This document shows positions 1-7,823 of a stretch of 64,000 bases of DNA, piece by piece. Positions within the stretch are counted from its first letter, which is position 1; each line of letters starts with the position of its first letter. The notes under the pieces are model-generated. The model did not search any database and was not told the DNA's origin. It was given only the letters and a program-made list of their open reading frames with translations. A program made the position numbers and the translations under genes. Source of the stretch: Streptomyces sp. NBC_01304 (GTDB taxonomy: Bacteria; Actinomycetota; Actinomycetes; Streptomycetales; Streptomycetaceae); assembly GCF_035975855.1 (NCBI RefSeq), contig NZ_CP109055.1, forward strand, positions 3,968,001 through 4,032,000, read 5' to 3'.

Positions 1-243
1 GATCAGGACCTTGCCGGTGTGCAGGAGCGCCGCGTGGATGGCGTTGGTGCGGTACTCCTCGGGGATGTCGACCGTCTTCCAGGAGCCGTACTGCGCCTTG
101 TAGCCCGGCTGGGAGATCTTGTAGTCGTGGTACTTCTCCTCGGCGAAGGAGAACGCGGCGGGCGCGTTGAGGGCGGCGAGGATGCCCACCCCTCCGACGC
201 CGAGCACCGTCTTCTTCATCCGCTTCGTCGGCCGGTACGGCAT
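1..243 (-). CDS. glxA: GlxA-type radical copper oxidase, N-terminal part (runs off window)
   Basis: Only the first 81 codons lie in the window. The start ATG (243) is 2 bp after the cslA stop, with AGGAGG inside the cslA end, so the two genes are translationally linked. A basic N-terminus and one hydrophobic stretch (about residues 10-28) suggest a signal anchor. Downstream motifs such as QPGYKAQYGSWKTVDIPEEY and NAIHAALLHTGKVLI resemble the start of the GlxA kelch propeller. GlxA is a mono-copper radical oxidase (galactose/glyoxal oxidase type) that acts with CslA on the hyphal-tip glycan in Streptomyces. The copper ligands and Tyr-Cys cofactor lie outside the window, so activity cannot be judged. 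The identification rests on N-terminal resemblance and on the cslA neighbour. Confidence 0.85.
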   Translation of the reverse strand, partial: MPYRPTKRMKKTVLGVGGVGILAALNAPAAFSFAEEKYHDYKISQPGYKAQYGSWKTVDIPEEYRTNAIHAALLHTGKVLI

Positions 244-245
244 GC

Positions 246-1994
246 TCACTTACCTCCTGTGCTGCTCAGCGCGGGCGCGGGTTCGGCGTCCTGCTCTCGT
301 ACGCGGACGGCTTGCCTTGCCCGGCGCTCCCTGACGAGCGAGCCGCACCACACGGCCACCGGCGCCAGCGAGATGCCGAGGGCGAGCACCGCCCAGGTCC
401 GCATCGCCACATGGGTGTGGCCGAGCACGAACGACGCCACCAGGGACGTGGCGAGGAGCACCGCCCAGAAGAGGTGGATCCGGAACGTCAGCAGCCGGTC
501 GGGGCTCGCGTCGCCGCCCTTCGGCGTGACCACGAACCGGCTGGGCCTGCGCAGCACCGCCTCGCCGAGCGACTTGGCGTAGATCGGCGCGGAGAGCGCC
601 GACATCGCCATGCCCGCGAGCCCGCCGGAGCCCTCCGGCTCGTGCGGCGAGACGTTGTGGCGGCGGTTCCACAGGTAGAGCCCGATCTGCAGGGCCGCGG
701 CGTCGCTGTAGAGCATCAGCCAGATCGACGCGGCGACCTGCGTACCCGAGGCGCCGAACCACAGGAACAGCACACAACTGAGGATGCCGAGCAGCCAGTT
801 GACGGCCGTCATGGGGTAGTAGACGAGCATCAGCGTGTAGTTGAGCAGCCGGCCCGGCGGCATGCTGAACGGCGCCTTCCAGTACTGCTTGAAGAGGGTT
901 TCGTACGTTCCCCTCGACCAGCGCAGCTGCTGGGTGAAGAAGTCCGTCCAGGAGGCCGGGCCCTCGCCGACGGCGAGCACGTCCGGGGTGTAGACCGATC
1001 GCCAGTGCTTGCCCGTCTTCGGGTTCTTGCGGCGGTGCAGCTCGAAGCCGGTGGCCATGTCCTCGGTGATCGAGTCGTAGAGGCCGCCGACCTGGAGCAC
1101 CGCGGAGATGCGTACGGCGTTGTTGGTGCCGACGAACATCGGGGCCCGGTAGCGGTTGCCCGCGCGCTGGATCAGCGCGTGGAAGAGGAACTGCTGGGAC
1201 TCGGCGGCCTTGGTGACGGCGGTGTCGTAGTTGCCGTAGACCTGCGGTCCGACGACGAAGGCGACGTCCGGGTCGCGGAAATAGCCGAGCATCCGCTCCA
1301 GGAAGTTGGGCATCGGCACGTGGTCGGTGTCGACCGAGGCGAAGAACTCGTACTCACGGCCGTGCATGGCGAGCCAGGCGTTGTAGTTGCCGTGCTTGGT
1401 CTTCGCCTTGTGGACGCCCTTCTTGCGGTTCCACTCGGGGACCCCGCTGCGGGTGAAGTGGCGTACGCCGAGCTCGGCGCAGAGCGCCTTGGCGGCCGGG
1501 TCGTCGCCCTCGTCGAGGAGCCAGACGTCGAAGGAGCCGTCGTGGTGCATGGCGACCGCGCCTTCCAGCGTGGCCCGCACCATGGCTATGGGCTCCTTGC
1601 CGGGCACGTACGTCGTCAGGAAGGCGACCTTGGTGCCGGGCTGGGGGGTCACGGGGATCGGGTCCCGCGCGACCATCGTGGCGTGGGCGATCGAGATGAC
1701 GTTGACGAGCATGAACAGCTCGATGAGTCCGATCGCGACGAGCATCGTGATGTCGAGCCCGATGAGCCAGCGGTCGCCGCCCTCCCGCGTGGTCCAGTGC
1801 GTGGGCCAGACGAGATAGACGAGCAGCACCCCGGTGAGTATCGGGGCGAGCGTCATCAGCAGGACGGCGCGTATTCGGTGCGGCTCGCGCGAGAGGAGCT
1901 TGTGGTACTGCACCCGGTAGGCGCCGGCGCCCGGGTCCTGAAGCGGCCCGGCTATCCGGCTGTGGGTGTCGTAGTCGTAGCCCTCCGGCCGCAC
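246..1994 (-). CDS. cslA: Cellulose synthase-like glycosyltransferase (GT2)
   Basis: A 582-residue membrane glycosyltransferase family 2 protein. Two hydrophobic segments (about residues 43-62 and 78-102) precede the cytosolic catalytic domain, which carries the processive GT2 signature: WLLDEGDDP (first Asp), SVDTDHVP (DxD), SITEDMATG (TED) and QQLRW (QxxRW, product channel). Several further membrane helices follow (about 385-545). In Streptomyces, CslA makes a beta-glucan-like polymer at hyphal tips, works with GlxA, and is needed for aerial growth and pellet formation. The GTG start has AGGAGG upstream. It is the first gene of a cslA-glxA operon. Substrate specificity is inferred from the family, not seen. 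Confidence 0.92.
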   Translation of the reverse strand: MRPEGYDYDTHSRIAGPLQDPGAGAYRVQYHKLLSREPHRIRAVLLMTLAPILTGVLLVYLVWPTHWTTREGGDRWLIGLDITMLVAIGLIELFMLVNVISIAHATMVARDPIPVTPQPGTKVAFLTTYVPGKEPIAMVRATLEGAVAMHHDGSFDVWLLDEGDDPAAKALCAELGVRHFTRSGVPEWNRKKGVHKAKTKHGNYNAWLAMHGREYEFFASVDTDHVPMPNFLERMLGYFRDPDVAFVVGPQVYGNYDTAVTKAAESQQFLFHALIQRAGNRYRAPMFVGTNNAVRISAVLQVGGLYDSITEDMATGFELHRRKNPKTGKHWRSVYTPDVLAVGEGPASWTDFFTQQLRWSRGTYETLFKQYWKAPFSMPPGRLLNYTLMLVYYPMTAVNWLLGILSCVLFLWFGASGTQVAASIWLMLYSDAAALQIGLYLWNRRHNVSPHEPEGSGGLAGMAMSALSAPIYAKSLGEAVLRRPSRFVVTPKGGDASPDRLLTFRIHLFWAVLLATSLVASFVLGHTHVAMRTWAVLALGISLAPVAVWCGSLVRERRARQAVRVREQDAEPAPALSSTGGK

Positions 1995-2123
1995 AGCGCC
2001 CTCCTACTGATCGATCGTCACGGCTGATCGAACGAGCCGATACCCACACAAAAGTGGAGAAAGTCGGGCGTGTCGAACGGAGGGGGCCGAGCGAGGGCTT
2101 TTTTTCTGGAACGGGTTTGGCAA

Positions 2124-2156
2124 ACCCTCCGCAACTTGCGCTAAGTCGCGGAGGGT
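2124..2156 (-). terminator. Stem-loop after the thiamine-binding protein gene
   Basis: ACCCTCCGC (2124-2132) pairs with GCGGAGGGT (2148-2156), and ACTT/AAGT pairs inside. It begins about 40 bp beyond the stop of the minus-strand gene ending at 2195. No strong U-run follows, so termination may be weak or Rho-assisted. Confidence 0.5.
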
Positions 2157-2194
2157 GCGCAGAAGAAATCGACGTACTCGGTACGTCTCACGAG

Positions 2195-2488
2195 TCAGCC
2201 GGCGAGGTGCCGCTCCACCGTCTCCACCTTGGACGTCATCCCGTCCGTGACCCCCGGACGGATGTCCGCCTTGAGGACCAGGGACACCCGCGGCGCCCGT
2301 GCCTCCACCGCGGCGACGGCGCGCTTGACGACGTCCATGACCTCGTCCCACTCGCCCTCGATCGAGGTGAACATGGCGTCGGTCCGGTTGGGCAGCCCCG
2401 ATTCGCGTACGACACGGACCGCGTCGGCGACGTACTCCCCGACGTCCTCACCGACGCCGAGCGGACTGACCGAGAAGGCGACGATCAT
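2195..2488 (-). CDS. MTH1187-family thiamine-binding protein
   Basis: A 97-residue ferredoxin-fold protein of the MTH1187/YkoF (DUF77) family. The start [11 protein letters not shown] and the later blocks [12 protein letters not shown] and [17 protein letters not shown] fit the family pattern of two beta-alpha-beta halves. Members bind thiamine or its pyrimidine part; a cellular role is not established. Its ATG overlaps the stop of the upstream DUF3817 gene by 4 bp (ATGA), so the two are translationally coupled. Confidence 0.85.
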   Translation of the reverse strand: MIVAFSVSPLGVGEDVGEYVADAVRVVRESGLPNRTDAMFTSIEGEWDEVMDVVKRAVAAVEARAPRVSLVLKADIRPGVTDGMTSKVETVERHLAG

Positions 2489-2835
2489 GCCTCGACGACC
2501 CCCTCGCGGCGGGCGCGCGCGGCGATGACGCCGTCGGACTCGTACCGCTTGAGGACCTTGTCGCCGTACAGACCGCCGAAGGGCAGCAGCGCGAGCAGGA
2601 AGAAGAAGGCGACCCGCTTGAGCGGCCACTTCGTCTTGTTCCACACGTCGAGCAGGAAGATCGCGTAGAGCACGAACAGCACACCGTGGATGATCCCGAG
2701 CGGCATCATCAGGAAATCGATGTCCGAGACCCGGCTCAGGACCGAGCCGAAGAGCAGGAGGGCCGGGAACGACAGCGCCTCGGGAATCGAGATGAGGCGC
2801 AGCCGGTGCAGGGCGGTGGCGGTCTTGATGTCCAC
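2485..2835 (-). CDS. DUF3817 integral membrane protein
   Basis: A 116-residue small membrane protein with about three hydrophobic helices: [40 protein letters not shown] and [20 protein letters not shown]. The patterns [11 protein letters not shown] and [21 protein letters not shown] are typical of DUF3817. The tail is charged ([15 protein letters not shown]). It is the first gene of a two-gene unit with the thiamine-binding protein. Function is unknown. Confidence 0.85.
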   Translation of the reverse strand: MDIKTATALHRLRLISIPEALSFPALLLFGSVLSRVSDIDFLMMPLGIIHGVLFVLYAIFLLDVWNKTKWPLKRVAFFFLLALLPFGGLYGDKVLKRYESDGVIAARARREGVVEA

Positions 2836-2963
2836 AGGTCACCTTCGGTGGGTCGAGCGAGATCGAGCGGGATCTACGGGATCAGGGATCGGGGTCCTTT
2901 CAGGGTACGGATCGTCCTTTCGGGCACTGTCGGCGGGCGTCGCGACACCGCTACCGTCACTGC

Positions 2964-3602
2964 GTGGCTACGTTCCGACTCCAAGGCAGCAAGGTGCTCG
3001 CCGTCGACATGACCGGCGACGCGGTGAAAGCGAAGAACGGCTCGATGGTCGCGTACGACGGCCAGGTCACCTTCAAGAAGCTGTCCGGCGGCGGCGAGGG
3101 CATCCGCGGCATGGTGACCCGGCGCCTGACCAACGAGCAGATGGTCGTGATGGAGGCGCGGGGGCACGGCACCTGCTACTTCGCCGATCGCGCGTCCGAG
3201 ATCAGCCTGGTGCACCTGCACGGCGACAAGCTGTTCGTCGAATCCAGCAATCTGCTGTGCACCGATGCGGGCCTGCGCACCGGCACCAGCTTCACCGGGA
3301 CCCGCGGCGCCGCGCAGGGCAACGGCCTGTTCACGACGACCGTCGAGGGCACCGGCCAGGCGGCGATCATGTCCGACGGCCCGGCGGTGGCGCTGCGGGT
3401 GAGCCCGCAGTACCCGCTCTCCGTGGACCCGGGGGCGTACGTCGCGCACCAGGGCAATGTCCGGCAGAGCTTCCAGTCCGGGGTGAACTTCCGGACCTTC
3501 ATCGGTGAGGGCTCCGGGGAGGCGTTCCAGATCCGTTTCGAGGGCGACGGGCTCGTCTACGTACAGCCCAGTGAGCGGAACACCATCGGAGGGGACGTCT
3601 GA
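2964..3602 (+). CDS. AIM24 family protein (first of three)
   Basis: A 212-residue member of the AIM24/TraT-like beta-sandwich family (Pfam AIM24, relatives of the mitochondrial biogenesis protein Aim24). The start is GTG at 2964 (MATFRLQGSKVL). Family features are the repeated Gly-rich strands, YDGQVTFKK, GHGTCYFAD, GNGLFTTTVEG and a C-terminal GSGEAFQIRFEGDGLVYVQ. There is no signal peptide or membrane helix. The next gene starts 1 bp after its stop. The three genes share the same domain plan and probably form a hetero-oligomer or a redundant set. The biochemical function is unknown. Confidence 0.85.
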   Translation: MATFRLQGSKVLAVDMTGDAVKAKNGSMVAYDGQVTFKKLSGGGEGIRGMVTRRLTNEQMVVMEARGHGTCYFADRASEISLVHLHGDKLFVESSNLLCTDAGLRTGTSFTGTRGAAQGNGLFTTTVEGTGQAAIMSDGPAVALRVSPQYPLSVDPGAYVAHQGNVRQSFQSGVNFRTFIGEGSGEAFQIRFEGDGLVYVQPSERNTIGGDV

Positions 3603-3603
3603 C

Positions 3604-4254
3604 ATGCCGTTCCGTGAGCTCAATTCGAAGATGGTCGAGGCGACCGTCGTGCCGGGCCAGAAGATGTACAGCCAGCGCGGCGCGATGCTCGCGTACAAGG
3701 GCGAGGTGTCCTTCACGCCGAACATCCAGGGCGGGCAGGGCGGCCTGATGTCCATGATCGGGCGGCGGGTCGCGAACGAGGCGACACCGCTGATGACGGT
3801 CGAGGGCAGCGGCACGGTGATGTTCGGGCACGGCGGCCACCACATCCAGGTGATCGACCTGACCGGCGACACCCTCTACGTGGAGGCGGACCGGCTGCTC
3901 GCGTTCGACGGGACGCTGCAGCAGGGAACGATGTTCCTGGGCGCGCAGGGCGGCGTGATGGGCATGGTGCGCGGCCAGGTGAGCGGGCAGGGCCTGTTCA
4001 CCACGACCCTCAAGGGGCACGGCGCGGTCGCCGTGATGGCGCACGGCGGGGTCATCGAGCTGCCGATCACGCCGCAGCGGGCGGTGCACGTGGATCCGCA
4101 GGCGTACGTGGCCCATCACGGCGACGTACGCAACAAGCTGTCCACGGCGCTGGGTTGGCGCGACATGGTGGGCCGCGGTTCCGGTGAGGCCTTCCAGCTG
4201 GAGCTGTCGGGGAACGGCGCGGTGTACGTACAGGCATCGGAGGAGAAGCTGTGA
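3604..4254 (+). CDS. AIM24 family protein (second of three)
   Basis: A 216-residue AIM24 protein. I place the start at ATG 3604 (MPFRELNSKMVEATVVPG), one base after the previous stop; a longer reading into the first gene has no support. It is closely related to the first paralog: AYKGEVSFTP, GHGGHHIQVIDLTGDTLYVE, GQGLFTTTLKGHGAVAV and GSGEAFQLELSGNGAVYVQ align block by block. It overlaps the third gene by GTGA (4251-4254), so translation is coupled. Function is unknown. Confidence 0.85.
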   Translation: MPFRELNSKMVEATVVPGQKMYSQRGAMLAYKGEVSFTPNIQGGQGGLMSMIGRRVANEATPLMTVEGSGTVMFGHGGHHIQVIDLTGDTLYVEADRLLAFDGTLQQGTMFLGAQGGVMGMVRGQVSGQGLFTTTLKGHGAVAVMAHGGVIELPITPQRAVHVDPQAYVAHHGDVRNKLSTALGWRDMVGRGSGEAFQLELSGNGAVYVQASEEKL

Positions 4255-4994
4255 GCACGCCTGTGGTCTTCGACCCGTTGACGCTGCCGTCCGACGACAA
4301 CGTCAACGCGTACACCTTCTGTGTGGAACTCAAGGGCAGCCGGTGGTTCCTGCAGAAGGGGAAGATGATCGCCTACTACGGGCAGATCGACTTCCAGGGC
4401 GTCGGGCACGGCCGTCTTGAGCGTCTGGTGCGCACGAGTTTCCATTCGCCTCTGCACGCAAGCGACTGGGTGGTGGGCGAGGGCAGCGGCAAGATGCTCC
4501 TCGCGGACCGGGCCTTCGACGTCAATTCCTATGACCTCGAAGACGGCAACCTGACCATTCGCTCCGGCAACCTGCTCGCATTTCAGCCAAGTCTCGCGCT
4601 CAAGCAATCGATCGTGCCGGGCTTTCTGACGCTGATCGGGACGGGCAAGTTCGTGGCGGCGTCGAACGGCCCGGTGGTGTTCGTGGAACCCCCGATCCGG
4701 GTCGATCCACAGGCCCTGGTGGGCTGGGCGGACTGCCCCTCGCCGTGCCATCACTACGACCACGGCTATATGCGGGGCGTCATGGGCGGGCTGCGGGCGC
4801 TGACGGGGATCGGCGGGGCCTCGGGCGAGGAGCACCAGTTCGAGTTCGTGGGCGCCGGCACGGTCCTGCTGCAGTCGACGGAGCTGGTGATGGCGGAGCA
4901 GCCGACGGGCGCGGTGCCCCAGCAGACGGGGGTACCGGGGGCACCGAGGCTTCCCGGCCAGCTCGGAGACCTCCAGCGGCGCTTCGGTTTGTGA
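4251..4994 (+). CDS. AIM24 family protein (third of three)
   Basis: A 247-residue, more divergent AIM24 paralog starting with GTG inside the end of the second gene. It keeps the strand pattern (FCVELKGSRWFLQKGKMIAY, YDLEDGNLTIRSGNLLAFQP, GEEHQFEFVGAGTVLLQSTE). It adds a loop with Cys and His residues (DCPSPCHHYDHGY, about residues 163-175) that the other two lack and that could bind a metal. The C-terminal 40 residues are Gln/Pro/Gly-rich. Confidence 0.8.
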   Translation: MSTPVVFDPLTLPSDDNVNAYTFCVELKGSRWFLQKGKMIAYYGQIDFQGVGHGRLERLVRTSFHSPLHASDWVVGEGSGKMLLADRAFDVNSYDLEDGNLTIRSGNLLAFQPSLALKQSIVPGFLTLIGTGKFVAASNGPVVFVEPPIRVDPQALVGWADCPSPCHHYDHGYMRGVMGGLRALTGIGGASGEEHQFEFVGAGTVLLQSTELVMAEQPTGAVPQQTGVPGAPRLPGQLGDLQRRFGL

Positions 4995-5072
4995 GCGGTA
5001 GTCTGCGGAGTGTGACGTCGAACGTGCGCGCACTCACACACCCGCCCCTAGTTCGTCATTCAACTTCTTAGG

Positions 5073-5078
5073 TAGAAT
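5073..5078 (+). promoter_or_regulatory. -10 element for a probably leaderless absC transcript
   Basis: TAGAAT at 5073-5078 ends 6 bp before the absC ATG (5085), the distance expected if transcription starts at the A of ATG. No Shine-Dalgarno sequence precedes the ATG. The adjoining GAATCCATTC is a small palindrome that might be an operator half. No good -35 is visible. Confidence 0.5.
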
Positions 5079-5084
5079 CCATTC

Positions 5085-5588
5085 ATGGAGACCGAGACGG
5101 CCACCCTCCCCCAGACTCCGTCCGGGGACACGCCCTGGCTGACCGACGCCGAGCAGTGCGCCTGGCGCACCCACCTCGACGTCAACAGGCTGCTCACGTA
5201 CCAGCTCGAGAAGGACCTGCAACCCTTCGGCCTGACCATGAACGACTACGAGATCCTGGTCAATCTCTCCGAGTCCAAGGATCTCCGGCTGCGGATGAGC
5301 GACCTGGCCACGGCCACGCTCCAGTCCAAGAGCCGCCTCTCGCACCAGATCACCCGCATGGAGAACGCCGGTCTGGTCCGCCGCGAGAACTGCGAGTCCG
5401 ACCGCCGCGGCCTGTACGCGGTGCTCACGGAGCACGGCATGGAGACGATGAAGAAGGTCGCCCCGCACCACGTGGCCTCCGTGCGCAAGCACTTCATCGA
5501 CCTGATGGACCCCGCCGCGCTGCAGGAGCTGCGGGACACCCTGACGCCGGTCGCGGAGCATCTGCGCGCCCAGCGGGGAAAGCCGTAA
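5085..5588 (+). CDS. absC: MarR-family regulator, AbsC-like
   Basis: A 167-residue winged-helix MarR protein. An N-terminal dimerisation helix (WRTHLDVNRLLTYQLEKDL) precedes the DNA-binding core: LRMSDLATATLQSKSRLSHQ (helix-turn-helix) and GLVRRENCESDRRGLYAVLT (wing with the conserved D-R-R). Sequence and position (beside the OmpR-type two-component genes and the AIM24 genes) fit AbsC (SCO5405 as I remember it), a MarR protein linked to zinc-dependent antibiotic production in S. coelicolor. Its stop abuts the stop of the convergent kinase gene with no gap. The symbol is assigned by resemblance; the MarR fold is certain. Confidence 0.8.
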   Translation: METETATLPQTPSGDTPWLTDAEQCAWRTHLDVNRLLTYQLEKDLQPFGLTMNDYEILVNLSESKDLRLRMSDLATATLQSKSRLSHQITRMENAGLVRRENCESDRRGLYAVLTEHGMETMKKVAPHHVASVRKHFIDLMDPAALQELRDTLTPVAEHLRAQRGKP

Positions 5589-7016
5589 CTACCCCGTAGG
5601 AAGCCTGAGTTGGAACAGCGCTCCACCGTCCGCTGACTCGCCGACCGTCAGCCGGCCGCCATGGCGCTCCGCCACATCACGACCGATCGCGAGACCGAGA
5701 CCGGCGCCCCCGTCGTCACGACTGCGGGCGTCGTCGAGCCGTACGAACCGCTCGAAGATCCGCTCCCGCTCCGCCCGCGGCACGCCGTCCCCGTCGTCAC
5801 CGACCTCCAGCACCGCCCACGCCCCCTCGGCGCGGACGGTCACGGTGATCCGGGAGCGCGCGTGCCGCTGTGCGTTGTCGATCAGATTGCCGAGCACCCG
5901 CGCCAACTGCCCACGCGACCCGGCGACTTCGAGACCTTCGCCTTCTAGGCCTTCATCCGTCCGTACGTCGACGGGGATGCGGTCGGCCGGGCGCTGCGAG
6001 GTCTCCTCGCGGGCCAGCGCCGCCAGGTCCAGGCGGGCCTGACCCGGCCGCTCCCCCGCGTCCAGACGGGCGAGCAGGAGCAGGTCGGCCGCCAACTGCT
6101 GCAGCCGCACGGTGTCCTCGACCGCGCCGTCCACATCCAGCAACTCCGGGTGGGCGGCGCCCACTTCGAGCTGGGTGCGCAGGGACGCGATGGGGCTGCG
6201 CAGCTCGTGCGAGGCGTCGGCGACGAAGCGGCGCTGGCGCTCGACGCTCGCTTCGAGTGCGGCGAGGGTTTCGTTGGTGGTCCGGGCCAGGCGGGCGATC
6301 TCGTCGTGCGAGTCCGGTTCGGGGACGCGTCGCGTCAGGTCCTCGGAGGCGGTGATCGCGGCCATCTCCGCGCGGATACCCTCGACGGGGCGCAGGGCTC
6401 GGCGGGTGACCAGCCAGGTGGTGCCGGAGACGACCACGAGGAGCAGCGGCAGGCCGATCAGCATGACCGTGGCCGCCGTGCGGACCGCGCTGTGCTGGGC
6501 CTCCAGCGGGGCGCCCGCGTAGACCAGGACCGTCTCGTCGCGCAGGTCGGTGACCTCGACCTCCGCGAAGCGGTACTCGGCCGTTTCCTCGTCCACGGTG
6601 GCCTTGCCCGAGCTGTGCCAGGTGATGTCGCCGATCTCGCCGACCTCGGGGTCGTCGTCGTCCGCCTCGTTGTCGCGCTCCTCGCCCGGGTTGTCGACCG
6701 GGGTGACGCCGGGCACGCCGGTGCCGCTGATCGCCTCCAGGTCGTCGCTCACCGCGAGGACGCGGCCGTCTCGGTCCACGACCTGGACCGGGTGGTCCTC
6801 GGAGTCGCCGAGGTCCAGATCCTTGTAGGGGGTGCGGCCCGCGATCTTCAGGGCGACACTGCGGGCGACCGAGTCGGCCTGCGCGTCGGCCTGGTCGGTG
6901 AGGTTGCTGCGCAGCGAGAGCAGCACGGCGATGCCCGCGGCGATCAGGGCCGCGGCGACGACCAGGGTCGCGCCGAGCGTGGCCTTCGCCCGTACCGAGC
7001 CGAGACGGCGTCTCAC
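5589..7016 (-). CDS. Sensor histidine kinase (OmpR-system partner)
   Basis: A 475-residue membrane sensor kinase. One N-terminal helix (about 10-32), an extracellular sensor of about 125 residues that is acidic (EERDNEADDDDPEVGEIGD), and a second helix (about 172-198) lead to a HAMP segment. The transmitter follows: DASHELRSPIASLRT (phospho-His), NLIDNAQRHA (N box), GDDGDGVP (G1) and GGAGLGLAIGRDV (G2). The GTG start overlaps the stop of the upstream response regulator by 4 bp. With that regulator it forms a two-gene operon that points away from the PepSY gene. The acidic loop suggests sensing of cations or cationic molecules; this is inference. Confidence 0.93.
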   Translation of the reverse strand: MRRRLGSVRAKATLGATLVVAAALIAAGIAVLLSLRSNLTDQADAQADSVARSVALKIAGRTPYKDLDLGDSEDHPVQVVDRDGRVLAVSDDLEAISGTGVPGVTPVDNPGEERDNEADDDDPEVGEIGDITWHSSGKATVDEETAEYRFAEVEVTDLRDETVLVYAGAPLEAQHSAVRTAATVMLIGLPLLLVVVSGTTWLVTRRALRPVEGIRAEMAAITASEDLTRRVPEPDSHDEIARLARTTNETLAALEASVERQRRFVADASHELRSPIASLRTQLEVGAAHPELLDVDGAVEDTVRLQQLAADLLLLARLDAGERPGQARLDLAALAREETSQRPADRIPVDVRTDEGLEGEGLEVAGSRGQLARVLGNLIDNAQRHARSRITVTVRAEGAWAVLEVGDDGDGVPRAERERIFERFVRLDDARSRDDGGAGLGLAIGRDVAERHGGRLTVGESADGGALFQLRLPTG

Positions 7017-7693
7017 CGGGCCTCCAGGCTGTAGCCGGCGCCGCGCATGGTGCGGATGAGCGGGGCGCCGAGCTTGCGGCGCAGGGCGCTGATGTAGACC
7101 TCGACGATGTTCGGGTCGCCGTCGTACGCGAAGTCCCAGACGTGCTCGAGGATCTCGGACTTGGAGACGACCTGGCCGGCCCGCGTCGCCAGGTACTCCA
7201 GGACCGCGAACTCCTTTGCGGCGAGGGTGACTTCGGCCCCGCCCCTGAAGACCCGGCGGGCCGCGGTGTCCACGCTCAGCTCGCCGAACTCGAGGACCGG
7301 CGCGGGCCGCCCCGTGCTCCGGCGTCGCAGCAGCGCCTTGACCCGGGCGACCAGGACGACGTACGAGAACGGCTTGGTCAGATAGTCGTCGGCGCCCGTG
7401 TCCAGACCCTCGGCCTCGTCGTACTCGCCGTCCTTGGCGGTCAGCATCAGGATCGGCACGTCGTGGCCGGCCGCGCGCAGCGTGGAGCAGACCCGGTAGC
7501 CGTTCATGCCGGGCAGCATGATGTCGAGGATGACCAGGTCGTACGTTCCCTCGGCGGCCCGGTGCAGCCCCTCGATGCCGTCGTGCACGACGTCCACGGC
7601 GTAGCCCTCGGCGGTCAGGCCCTTGGCCAGGGACAGGGCCAACCGCTTCTCGTCTTCGACGATCAACAAACGCATGCGTACAGGGTCGCTCAT
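7013..7693 (-). CDS. OmpR-family response regulator
   Basis: A 226-residue regulator. The receiver domain (1-120) has the acid pair EDE near residue 12, phospho-acceptor Asp in LVILDIMLPGMNGY, Thr in LMLTAKD and Lys in LTKPFSY. The C-terminal winged helix (about 130-226) carries VSKSEILEHVWDFAYDGDPN and VYISALRRKLG. It is the first gene of the pair with the kinase. The divergent intergenic region holds phased TTCAGG boxes that are its likely binding sites, giving autoregulation and control of the PepSY protein. Confidence 0.95.
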   Translation of the reverse strand: MSDPVRMRLLIVEDEKRLALSLAKGLTAEGYAVDVVHDGIEGLHRAAEGTYDLVILDIMLPGMNGYRVCSTLRAAGHDVPILMLTAKDGEYDEAEGLDTGADDYLTKPFSYVVLVARVKALLRRRSTGRPAPVLEFGELSVDTAARRVFRGGAEVTLAAKEFAVLEYLATRAGQVVSKSEILEHVWDFAYDGDPNIVEVYISALRRKLGAPLIRTMRGAGYSLEAR

Positions 7694-7697
7694 GGAA

Positions 7698-7746
7698 CCT
7701 GAAGGAACCTGAAGCGGGCTTCAGGCGGCTTCAGGCTGCGTTCAGC
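7698..7746. promoter_or_regulatory. Phased TTCAGG operator array
   Basis: Five copies of the same hexamer lie in 49 bp: CCTGAA at 7698 and 7708 (inverted orientation) and TTCAGG at 7720 and 7730, then TTCAGC at 7741. Spacing is 10-11 bp, one helical turn, as expected for side-by-side binding of an OmpR-family dimer. The array lies between the response regulator start (7693) and the PepSY gene start (7824). Confidence 0.7.
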
Positions 7747-7823
7747 TTCCACTCGGCAGATTGGTCCTCGTCGAACAGAGCACGGCGAACAGCCAGTCAC
7801 CGACCGACCGGGAGGTCCCTCTC

